In this document: one piece after another, positions 41,801 to 52,600 of the stretch
Numbering within the stretch: position 1 is the stretch's first letter
Layout of the letters: each line of letters starts with the position of its first letter
Source: Leishmania martiniquensis
Lineage: Eukaryota; Euglenozoa; Kinetoplastea; Trypanosomatida; Trypanosomatidae
Assembly (NCBI RefSeq): GCF_017916325.1
Contig: NC_090142.1
Location: forward strand, 166,001 to 230,000
Length of the DNA: 64,000 nt
Reading direction: 5' to 3'
Program-made: the position numbers and the translations under genes
Notes under the pieces: model-generated
What the model saw: the letters and a program-made list of their open reading frames with translations, nothing else
Told to the model about the DNA's origin: nothing
The model's database searches: none

Positions 41801-44800
41801 TAGGTGGCTGACGCTCCTGCTAGTCGCATGCGCTTGAGCAGCCCTCCTCCACATTTGGGGAGCAAATCTCGCCGCGGCTTCGCTGCGCTCGCGGGTCTCA
41901 TTTCTCCTGTAAGCAGACTTCTGGCCAGGACCAGCCCTCGTCCCCCTCACGGCGCGTGGGGACACACCGCCGGGGACGCTGGTCGACAGAGCACGCCACT
42001 ATCGTTTTACGGAAAAGAGCACACACAGGCATTAGGCTGCTCGCGGGACGGGAAAGGGGTACATACGGACTCCGCCCGCGAGTGCGCTTATACTTAGTGG
42101 TGGGCCCCTCGCTGCGCAGTCCGTGTAGGCAGTGCCACCCGAACACCACTCACGGGGCTGGTGAGGTGTCGGCGCGTCTGCTCCCTAACAGGATGGGGGA
42201 ACTAGGGAGCCGCATGGCAACACGTTGACTGGGCGCAGCCATATTTACTTATGAATAAGGAAAGCAATCAACCGCTCACAGAATAATCAACGCTCACAGT
42301 TTGCAGCAACGGTGTAGCACCGGGCTGCAGTTACGAGTTCAACGAGAAGATAAACTATTTAGGAATACGGCGCAGCCAACCGTTACGGGACAGACGGCAG
42401 CTTCGACGGGCACCCTCACTGCCGCTACCGGGGGCCTGTCAACAACCTCCTGGGCGGGCGGGTGGGCGTTTTTCCCCCGAAACTATTGTGTGAAAGGCGA
42501 TGGTGGCGTGGAGGGCGAGAGGGCTTCGCTGCTTCACCAGGTGTCCACCGTTTGCGTGCAGAGCACCCATGCGTGTGCAGGAGAGACGGTGGGAAACGCA
42601 GAGCGAGAGGTAGAGTTATCATCCCGCGCACACAAGGTGGCGTCCACGCGTGTCCGGTGCCATGCAGCCTGGTCGGCGAGCCGGGCCTCCGGTTCACCGA
42701 CGCCCTATCTGGCGGGGCAAAAAACGCATCGAGCTCTGTTGTCCGATTGGCGCGCGCACCCTATATTACCCGACACGCTCTAACCTCGCACGGCCGGGCC
42801 TTTCACATACCGTACTTTCAAGACGGTTGCTGCCATCGAAAAGCAGCCCCCCCACGGCACCCTGGCAAAACATTTCGAATATTTGGGCAATTAAGGGCTT
42901 TGGCACCCACATTGCAATCCCGCGACCCCCTTTAGTGCCATCAGAAGCGGGCAGACGGCGGTTGCGGCGCAGATCATATTTGCTTTGCTCTCTGCTATGT
43001 TGCCAAAGCTTCCTGTGGCAAAACCTCGCTTGGATTTGCGGAACGAAAAACGTAAGTACGCTATTGACGGTCGGGTGCGGAGAAACTGCCGACGGCTTGT
43101 ACACATCATGCTCTGCAAACGCTTTTTTTGCGCGACCATTTTATCGGCAAACCTTCATGCATGCGACGCAAAATTTACTACCACAACACCGTTGCGAAAC
43201 AGCCCCGGGAGGCACACGCCCCTGCCCTGTACAGACGCCACGCCTGGAGCGGTGCGCCGCATCCAGACAGAGCACCCGGAAGTGGGTAGGGCGCCGGGGT
43301 GGGGGGCGGCGTTCAGCGGCTTAGGGGGGGACCCACATCAGCCCGCCCCCGGGCCTACGCGCTCGCCCTTGCGGCTTCCCACGGTCGGTGGGGTCAGCTG
43401 GCGAGGTGTAGATCGCCGGCGGCATCACGACAGCACCCCAAACGCCGTCATCGAGCCCCACGGGTTTCGATGCGGAGAGGTCCCGCGCCCTATCGTGCGG
43501 TGCCGCGGTTTCGGGCGGCCGCGGGTGCGACACGGCGCGGGGCCCCAGCGGGCTGTGTCTCGCCAAAGGTGCCAGGCTCGGCCTGACGCACACCCGGGCC
43601 GCCCTTTACCAACTGTACGCCCTGCGCCATCCCCCGGAGGAGGGGGGGAGAACACCGGACGCGGCCCGCCCGGATCAAGCGGCGCAGCCCGACGGCGTCC
43701 GCCCACTGCTGGCCGAAGGCCAAGCAGGCAAGGGGGGCGGGTGACAGGGGATGATGTGGGGCTGGTCTGTGGTCTAGTTTGGCGGCGTGGAATTCGCGGA
43801 GGGTGGCGCGGGGTGTGGCCATGGTGCCGCGAAGGCTGGTGGGCTGCTTTTTCTGCTTTTTGCAATGGCTTCTTGGTCGTTACTTTCTTTATTTACCAAA
43901 AGTTCAGCTATTTTTTCGTTGAACTAAAGAGCGCTGGCGTTTGCATAAAGCTTTCTGATGGCATGTAGTTCGGGAGATGTGGGTGAGAGGGGGTACGCTC
44001 AGAAGAAAAGATTGCCATATGTTTGTCGACCGGGGGACGGGGGAAACGAGGATTTTTGACGCAGCGCGAGGGCGGACGTATGGGACCATGGTGGTGAAAT
44101 TATTCTTGTTGGTGTTTCGGAAAGGTTTTTTCAGATAGTTGATGTTCAGTGCGCTTCACGCTGGCATTTAAGAGTAAGAATGCTCGCGAAGAGGAGGGGT
44201 TCGTTGTGTGGCGCAGGGCGTCGTCATCGGGATCTTGCGCTCTATTCTGTGCCTTGGATTGGGACGCATTTGGGGGACGGGTGGGGGCTGGCTAAGGTGG
44301 GGTTTTTGGGAGGCTGTAATGGGGGTCTGCGGGAGTATCAAAGACGGTTTCTCGGGCCGGGCGATGAAAGTTTATCATATAATATCGAAAGCCGCGTATG
44401 TGCGGTGGGAACCTTTCGGTTTTTTTCCAAGAAGCAAAATTAATGCCACGCTTCGCTCGTGTGGAGAATTAATATTACCTTCCCAGTTGAATACCAGAAC
44501 TAAAGTCTGAGAAACTGATCGTGACCCTCGGTCGGGGGCTTTGCGCTGTTCAGAGGCTCGTGGTTGTTGTCAGGGCTTTTCTGGGGACGCTGTGGTTTTT
44601 TTAACGAGGGGTAGGGCTTGGGCATGGGGTAGGGCCTGTGAGGGGAAATGGTTGTTTCGAATGTATTACGTTGAAACTTACGGTAGGGGTTGAAGGGGGG
44701 CGGGGATGCTGACGACTCTGTTTCAGTGGCACTGCCGACGACACCGGGAGCGCTGACGCTGCGTGACCGAGTGGAAATAATCGCGGGTCAGGCTTGGATT

Positions 44801-45296
44801 AGCTCATGGGTGAAGTGGGAAGGGCGTGCTGGAAGCAATTGTCGGGAGTAGAACGAATTTTCAATAATTGTAAGGAGTCGCCCTGAGGAGCAGCTCAGTG
44901 CAGTTGTGCGGGCAGGCGTGACTGCATCCTGTGCTTGCTACCGGCAAAGTCCTCTGAATGTAACTTAAAGCATCGACAAGAAGACGTTCAAGAGCTATGC
45001 CCCTGCAATCGGAGCGCTCCCGCCGTGTGCTTCAGATGCTCGATCGAACAGTATGCTTGCTGAAAAAATAAACCACCAGTTTGCACGTGCTCAGCGGCCT
45101 ATTTCCTGAAAGGGTCTTTTGAATCGCAGCTGAGGCTTGACGCACAGCTTATCCTGCACAATGAAGCCTGATTCGAAGAGGGTTCCTAGCGCTTGCCCAC
45201 CTCGTCTTCTCTATCTCATCAGTGGCCTGACTAAAGCTCCACCACCTTGTGGCCATTCTGAATTATTTAGGCCTACTATAATTACATTCTCCGCTG
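38819..45296. other. Divergent strand-switch region (6.5 kb)
   Basis: All genes to the left run leftward and all to the right run rightward. This interval is therefore where bidirectional Pol II transcription, and in trypanosomatids often replication, would begin. Frames over 100 codons (40387-40911, 40628-41248, 41272-41730, 42650-43324, 42985-43968) are Arg/Pro/Gly-rich and lack family similarity, so I annotate none. Texture differs from the gene arrays: C homopolymers at about 40126-40137, 40223-40236 and 41571-41580; G-rich tracts at 43290-43330 and 43637-43648. Strand composition switches near 43.2-43.7 kb. It is more AT-rich from about 43.9 to 45.3 kb. No tRNA, telomere-like repeat or clear retroelement was recognised. 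Confidence 0.75.
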
Positions 45297-45542
45297 ATGT
45301 CGAACAGTGGTGTGGCCCTCTTATTTCTAGGGTTGGCGTTCTTTGTTATGTACAAGTTTGTTGTTCCAAGGCTATTCCCTGGCGTCGTCCACAGGACGGG
45401 TGTGATTCAGCTGGACAAAAGCACAAATACTCTTTTCACGTTTGAGGCATCTGGTATGCCAATCGCCAATAACTATAATCGCTCTCACGTGAAGGCGAAG
45501 ACGAGGCGACGCAACCACCAATACGAGGCTGCGGTAGTGTAG
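45297..45542 (+). CDS. Small single-pass membrane protein, 81 residues
   Basis: Not recognised. One hydrophobic segment at about residues 6-24 (VALLFLGLAFFVMYKFVVP) follows a very short N-terminus. The C-terminal half is basic (HVKAKTRRRNHQYEAAVV). This arrangement suits a small mitochondrial inner-membrane or ER protein. It is the first plausible gene of the rightward array. An acceptor-like ATTTAG lies near 45270 after a mildly pyrimidine-rich stretch. Short but with a coherent TM-plus-basic-tail design; an alternative is a chance frame. Confidence 0.55.
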   Translation: MSNSGVALLFLGLAFFVMYKFVVPRLFPGVVHRTGVIQLDKSTNTLFTFEASGMPIANNYNRSHVKAKTRRRNHQYEAAVV

Positions 45543-45899
45543 ATGAAGACAAAAGACTTGGATGAAAAACAAAAGATTTTCGCATTCCGAGCACTGCGAG
45601 CGAAGCGTTTTTTTGTATGGAGTGAAGGGTCTTCGTGAGTGCGTGCGACATAAAGGGCATGCTTAGCTTCGCGAATGATTAGTTGGCTGCACGTGAGGAA
45701 ACCTATGCTCGAGGAAGCACCAATATGCCGCAGAAAAATTAGGAGATGCTAAATGACTCACCTCAGTGTATAATTCCCCTCTTTTCTGCCCATTTGAAAA
45801 TGCGAGGGAAAATGACCTCTGCACGCCTTTTCAGTCATGGCTACCTCAGTGTCGATACAGAAATCGTAATAACACAGCGTTACTACCCAGCGTACAAAA
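45543..45899. other. Intergenic UTR region
   Basis: AT-richer than most spacers. It contains an acceptor-like TTACTACCCAG ending at 45890, 9 bases before the next ATG. A 78-codon plus-strand frame at 45746-45982 overlaps the next gene and has no support. Confidence 0.55.
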
Positions 45900-46379
45900 A
45901 TGCCAGCGGAAAGCCACCGGCAGCAGTTTTCGAGGTACGTTTTAGAAATATCGCAGGCACAGCGCAATCATGTCGCAGATAGAGTGGAGCAGCTCGCGCG
46001 CCATGAGAGTCTCTCGTTGCAATACTTTTTCGGCTGCGTGGTTTTTTCCACTGTGAGCGTACTCGCCACGTTCAAGTTGTGGGGACCGCGGCACATCTTC
46101 AAAAATAGCACTTACTACGCGCGGCCACTGCCTCCTGCGATAAGCATGGGAGTGGTGCTGTACGGGATCATGTTCACTTGTCGCGGAATGTTGATGAGAA
46201 ACCGTATTTGCATCATGATAGAGGACTACGAGTACGAACTAAAGCGAGTCAAAGCACATCACTGCGAAGAAGGAGTGACACAGCTAGCGTGGCTTGAATT
46301 TGTTATGGATCAGCTGAAGCAGGGATCAGAGCGGCGCTTTGATTTTCAAAAGCTTCGAGAGCCCCCTGCGATTTGCTGA
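45900..46379 (+). CDS. Hypothetical membrane protein with two spans, 159 residues
   Basis: Not recognised. Start ATG at 45900 follows a TACTACCCAG acceptor. Residues ~41-61 (QYFFGCVVFSTVSVLATFKL) and ~78-98 (PAISMGVVLYGIMFTCRGML) are hydrophobic and separated by a basic/aromatic loop (WGPRHIFKNSTYYARP). Polar, largely helical ends flank them (IEDYEYELKRVKAHHCEEG; QLKQGSERRFDFQKL). The shape suits a small organellar membrane protein; many kinetoplastid mitochondrial inner-membrane subunits look like this, but there is no direct evidence for location. It lies 280 bases upstream of the dynein-like start. Confidence 0.68.
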   Translation: MPAESHRQQFSRYVLEISQAQRNHVADRVEQLARHESLSLQYFFGCVVFSTVSVLATFKLWGPRHIFKNSTYYARPLPPAISMGVVLYGIMFTCRGMLMRNRICIMIEDYEYELKRVKAHHCEEGVTQLAWLEFVMDQLKQGSERRFDFQKLREPPAIC

Positions 46380-46611
46380 AAAAAAAGCGCGACACATTTA
46401 GCTTTCAACAAACTAGTTTCGTGGAGCCAAAAGCTGAAAGCTACCAGCTTGATTTTTCCTCCTTTGCGCACAACTGCTCGATTGAGCTCTATTCGCAGCA
46501 TTCAAGTAGCTAACATTCCCATTTCGCTGCAGTCCGTCTTGGCGAATGCGCGGGAGTAGATAGCCTTGGTGTTCCCGAGCAGACTAGGATGATAAACCGG
46601 TTTAGCCATAT

Positions 46612-46654
46612 CCGTCTCACTCTTCGTCTCTCCTTTCCTCTTGGACCTGCGCAG
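46612..46654 (+). promoter_or_regulatory. Candidate spliced-leader acceptor for the dynein-like gene
   Basis: A long tract (CTCACTCTTCGTCTCTCCTT, then TCCTCTTGGACCTGCGCAG) ends in AG at 46653-46654, three bases before the ATG at 46658. It lies downstream of the in-frame ATG at 46589, so that ATG should not be in the mature mRNA. Confidence 0.65.
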
Positions 46655-46657
46655 ACC

Positions 46658-49600
46658 ATGGAATTCACCAAAAGCCAAGAAAAAGTAGCTGGGCGCTTAG
46701 AGAAAGTGCTGCGCTATTACTGGGATGGTGTCCCCGTGCCGCTTCTCTACAACGAGGGGAAGGCTCGAAGTCAAACTTTTGTGTGCCGAAAGCTTGCATT
46801 TGCGTCAGATTACCACGGTGAAACCGTGGAGCTACCCCTTTCACAAACGCAAGAGAGCCAACTTTTTAGGGCGCTTTGTGGGTACGTGGACTCTCCGCAG
46901 CCCGCAAGCTGCCGCATTGGCTCCCATTATTCACCACATGTCGGACTATTTCGCTTTGACGAAGGAAAGCGGTCTCATGTTGCGTGTGCTCAAGAGGGGG
47001 AGGCGCTTGTGCGCGTACCCATAGAGTGCTGCGAGAAATCTGACGAAACCGTAAACGCAGTTTCTCTGGCGCACTGTCGTATTCGAACGGCGAAGATGGT
47101 GTCGCTATACAAGCCTCTAATCAAGGAGTGCTCTCCCCTCAGCCGACATAGCTTGCGAAGCATCTTGATATTAGCGAGTAAGGGATGCACTTCGATCTCA
47201 AAGGAAATTGTAGCTCGAGAGATATGCGATGTAAATGAAGAGTACGCAGAGGCAGAATCGGAGGCTATCTTTTACTACATGTGCCTCAATCCACTATTTC
47301 GACGGATTTTAGCTCCACTTCAACTTGCAACTGAGCCCGAGTCGCCCATACACAGTGCCATGTACGCCGCGGCTAGCGACGCGCCTCTTTCGCGGGTGCA
47401 GTTCAACGCGACAAGGGAGCAACTTGGATCTCGGCTGTTCTGGAGTCCCCTCACCAGCAGCTATTTCAGAGGGCTGCAGTCCATTTGGGAAGCGAGATTT
47501 TCGCGACTCCGATTGAACATCGATGTGACTGCCATTTGTATTGGCGTTGATGCTTTTCTGAATCAAGTTTCAAAGTCGATGGGCTCTATCGTTTCACGAA
47601 TTCGAATCGAGTTTTACGCTTGCGTCGAAGATTTGTTCTTTTCGCACTTCAAAACCGCTCGTGAGGTGATGCTTTTGAGCGACAGGGAGTATGAGGACAG
47701 TATCTTCAAGAGGGTTTTCGTCGCCACAGAGGTCTTTCTAGTCAACAGGATGAGAGCCTTTTTTTTCAACGCATTGGATCGCCTTGTGCAGTTTTTCGAG
47801 TGTGACAACGTAGACAACAAGGTCAGAGTTTCTCAGCGTCTTCGGCAACTGTCGTCGCTTCGTATCGAGTTCGTCACAGGAGCTAATTTTCAACCTCGGG
47901 CACCATCTTTTTCTCTCCTTCTGTTTGGGATATCAGACCTTCTTGTGGAGATGGAAAGGAGCATCAATGGCCTACCAAGGCTGGCTTGCGCCATTTTGCG
48001 AGTGCCCAGACTCGGCGACGAAAAACTCAACATTCTGTCGCATGTAGAGCTGGCTTCATATCGCGCATCGATTACAGGTATATTGGAGGGCGCATCAGTG
48101 CTGATTAACAGGACTTTGTCCTCATATAGCAGCCTTTGCAAGATACCAGTTCATAACCTCTCCATCGCAAAGACGGGAACACCTTCGGAGGTGGCGGAAC
48201 TTGTGGTGCTAGCGCGACAAAACCTGACCGCTATCAGTCGCGTCTCTCACGACGTTCTGTTCTACGGGCGCCTCGAAATCGACTGCCGACCGCTGCGACT
48301 GGAGCTGATTCAAAAGTGGGAAAATTACTTGTCGACTTTTGTGTCTGTCTTCCAGAGCACCATAGTGGGTATCGTCGACGAGGCAAAAGCGAAGAGTCGA
48401 GTGATTCTCGACACGCTTCGAGGCACTCCTTCAACGGTGCAGGAGTTGGAGCAATACCTGCGCAATAGCGATGCGGCAAGAGCTCTATCTGAAGATCTCT
48501 GCAAAACGAGCCACAAGCAGATCGTTGACAGGGTCAGCTGCATTGAGAACCTGTTTATACCAATAGAGGAAGACGTGTGCCGCTCTCTCTTCGAGTTCAA
48601 GGAGCTTCCAGGTAGACTTCGCTGTCAGGCAGACAGAAGCATCGATGTTCGAGCGGAATGCACACCACTGCTGCGGCAAAAGCTGGAGAAGCTTCGCAGC
48701 ACCATCCGTGACTACTACCGAACTCTTTCGACAGGCGTGCAGGAGCTGTACCACATGTTCGACTTGGACACTTGTGACATTGCAGCGCAGACCTGTACCG
48801 AGCTGCGCAAGTTAGTTGCATGCATAGAGAAAACACGGAGCAGTATTGAGCATGAAGCGAGGGTGCTCAGCCTGCCACCCGAGGCCTCTTTCGATGATTA
48901 TTTACCCCTCATGAACCACTTCGAAATTATCGAACAGTTTTGGACCACAATCTTCGAATCGACAAAGCTGCGTGAGATGTACCACACACCAGTGTCCTCT
49001 GTCAACGCGAAGGTCTTCGTGGAGCGTGCCCGTGAGTGGCGCCGGCTCATACACAGTTCCATCCGAAACTTGCGCGCCTTCCCCGCCTTGGTTCGTCTCG
49101 GTCGGGAGCAGGAATTGGCACTCGCCAAGTTTGAGGGGCTGGAGCTGTTTCTCGAGCTTATCACCACTCCTGGGCTGCGCAAAAGTCACTGGCGTGACAT
49201 TGCGAAGTTGATCTCAGCAACGTTACGGGACGACATCACGCTAGTGACGAGCATGTCAATTACAGTGAGGCGCTTGCTCGACGCCGGCCTGCTCGACCAC
49301 ATTGCCCCGCTGGCACAGATTGTTAGCCAGGCTCGCTGCGACTTCGAAGTGGAGAATGAGCTCGAGGAAATGCGGAGCTATGCTAAGCGCACGCACATTG
49401 CTGTCGAAAAGTCAGGAGCTCAGGGTCACTTGAAAGTACTACTGGCGCAGAGTTCTCGGGATGAAATTATCTGTCGAGTCGCGGAGTATGTGCTCAAGTG
49501 CCACGCGATGCGACGCCGGCCCCATTTGGGCCCATCGGTCCTCAAGGCTGTGGATGAGTGGGCTGCTGCGTGTGAGAAGAGCCGCAGCATGCTTTGGTCG

Positions 49601-52600
49601 TATGATCAGCTGCAGGCGCGATGGACGAGGCTGAGCCCGTGTATGTCCTCGCTGGGGGGTGCAGTGGCCGAGGGCATCTGTTCCGCCGAAGAGGCACGCA
49701 TCATCAATCAAAACCTCACATCGGTGTCAGATACCTTAAAGGGGCTTTGTGCGATCTTGCTCAAGCCGCAGTTTTCTCTCTACACAGCCATGATGCAAGA
49801 CACGATCCAGGATTATCTCATGATAATCAAGTCGGGAGTGGACGATGCAGTTGAGGTGCTGCGAGGTGTGATGGAGCGCCGTCGGGTTTTGTTCCCGCGG
49901 TTTCGATTCTTGCCCGACGCAGAGCTCATGGGGTTTCAATCCGTGCAGAGTGCTCAGAGCTTTGCGCACCTCTTGCCATACCTTTATCCACGTATCACCG
50001 ATCTAGAAGTGAAGGGCGGAACGGTGACCGCTGTTGTGGCAGCGGATGGCGCTCGCTTGCCCTTTTCCTCTCCCCTGGCGCTCACGAGCGATACTCCAGA
50101 CGCTTGGATGCAGCTCTTTGACCGTGCAGTTCGCGCCTCTCTCGTCGCTGCAGTTAAGGAGTGCATGGCTGCGTACTACCGTTGCAACCTGGAGTCTTGG
50201 TTGCGGCAATGGTGCGGCCAGGTAACGGTGCTCGCGTTGCGAATTTTACACACAGAAGGTCTGCGGCGGGTGCTACAGCTCGCTGGGCGAAATGGACTAA
50301 GCGCCTACGCCACCAAAGTATCGGACCTCTGTGGCGCTATCAGCAAGCTTGCGCAGAGTGGGCAGGCGCGTAGCCACGAAGCCGTCATGGCAGCCGCACT
50401 GGCGTACGAGGAGTTTGCCTTGAGGGAAGTGCAGCTAGCGGTTGAATGGCACGTCAACTGTGTCGCTGAGCTTGAATCCACTCGCGTCGTGCAGACTTTT
50501 CTTAAGACGGCGGAAGACGGCATTTGCGTTCGCATTATGGGCGTCGACTTTGACTACGGGCTTGAATTCTTGGGGCACGGCAACGCACCGATGATGAGTG
50601 CGGCGCAGTGGGTGCAGATGGCGCCGATGCTAGTCGATATGGAGCTTTCCCGCAGTGTCTCGCTGGTTCGGGCCAGCGACGACGTTGGAGCTGAGGAGGC
50701 CTTGGAAGCTGCCACGCTGCTTCTCGGACGCTTCTTCTTTCGTATGGAAGGGTTACGACATGTATCCACCGAAACACTTCAAGGTTTGCTGCGCGGGTGT
50801 GTGGAGGTTGGGGCGCTGGCGTGCGTGATGAACTGTGAGACCGTGCCGAGGGCTGTGCTGGAGGAAGCCGTTTTACCTATCGCCATCGCCTCTGTTCAGC
50901 AACCCCGTTGTTCGGTCTGGGAGTTGCCCTGCGACGTAAAAGGAGACACCAGCGCGGTTTCCGTGCATCTGCTGTTTCGGCTGGCCTTCGCCGCCGCTGC
51001 GCCGGTAGCGCTGCCCCGAAGCCTTGACCTTATATGCAGAGAGGTGCACGTAGCTCCCTTCGATGCGCAGGAAATGTTGCACGGTTATCTGACCCGAAGC
51101 GGGTTGGTACCTGAGGGACAGCTGTCAGCTGAGGAGGCGGAGTTTTCGCAGCTTTACCGGCAGCTGCAAGAGCTGCATCCGACTCTCTTCACAAGGCGCC
51201 GACTGCGTATGATGCTTTGCGAGGCGCTCGTGAGCGCCGGTGCTACAGATGAGAAGGGGCCCTCTCTTCATGGGTTGTCGCCGGGCCGACTAGCGCCGTG
51301 TCTTCTAACTGCTTTAGGAAGTGTTTCGGCAGCTTTTTTCACCGCCACAGCGGGCGAGGCAGTTCGACGGAGTCTAGAGACTCAGATCGAGGCGAAGCTG
51401 CTGCTACCCTCGTGCAATGGTGTCGTGCCGCAAGGTTGGTGCCGTTCGCCTATCAAGTGGACTACGCGCAGCGCGGCAGCAGATGCCGTGCTTGAGCGCT
51501 TCACGTCGTGGATGAACGTTCACCGCCGCGTGCTCCTCGTCGGACCACGGTTCGCGGGGAAGACGCGACTGTGGCGAGCGTGGGCTGGCGCCCAATCGCC
51601 GCTGATTTTCTCCCCATCTCTCATATCCGCGGTGGACTTTTATGGCACCTCTACAGAGCCGAGTTTTCTTTCCCTGATCACGTCGCAGATGACGGCTTCC
51701 CAGGACGGGAGCAAAATCCCGATTGTGGTGATGGAAGATGTCGACGCGGCCGTGTCCTTCGACCTCTTTCTGGGTTCATGGTGGGATAGGACACGCGTGC
51801 TGGAGGGAGAGACGCAGAGCGGCAACAGCGTCATCGCTAGCCCACTGATGCGCGTCATTGGTACGGCACAGTCGTTGCATCACGTTACACCTGGGGCCAT
51901 CAACAGGTTTGCGGTGATGGCGCTCGCGGGTCCATCTTGGTGGGGGGAAGGGATCTCTCACGTGCTGCGCTCCATGCCGGATGCAGAGTGGGCCACGAGG
52001 GTGCTGCAGAAGCTTTTGCCGCCACTTATGGAGCGCGCATCTCGGGCCTCGCCCGAGCTCGTGGGGAGGGCGGATGAGCTGACAAATATGTACGCCGTGG
52101 CCCAGCGAGCGGCAGCTCTGTGCAGTCGATGGTACACCTACGCACTCACGCTTCATACACACAGAGGCGCGCTGGAACTGCAGGAGGAGGAGGACGAGAT
52201 GCCGCTGCGTTTGTTTGCCGTGCGCTGTGCGGTGATGGCCGCTACGTGGTCGGTGGGCCTCTCATTCTCCATTGCAGATCGCGATGTGCTGAAATTGCTG
52301 CTCCTTGAGGCACAGACGGATGTGATGAAGGCCCTGGCGGACTGCGAGCTCTCCGGAGAGGTATTTCCACTCTTCTCGCAGGATGGCTTGGGCCCCCTCG
52401 AGCAGGTTGTCCTACCGCATGGGTGGTTGTCGTTTGAGGAGGCCGCCACGCGCACCGACTTGCCGCTATCATGGTCAGCGTATAGCCACACCGACCCGCA
52501 TCTCTGCGCGTGGACGCAGGTGTTTCCGACGTCGTCGCGATCGGCGACGCTGAGGGCGGCGGAGTGTTTGATCAACTGTGGTCAACATCTTCTCTTTCAT

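Noticed and set aside
42985..43968. 327-codon plus-strand frame in the switch region
   Set aside because: Arg/Pro/Gly bias expected of GC-rich sequence, no recognisable motif, and it spans the skew switch.
38819..45296. tRNA genes or telomeric repeats in the strand-switch region
   Set aside because: I looked for B-box-like GGTTCGAA patterns and TTAGGG arrays on both strands and found no convincing cases.
46589..46657. Upstream ATG for the dynein-like gene
   Set aside because: The polypyrimidine tract and AG at 46653-46654 lie after it, so the mature mRNA should begin downstream.
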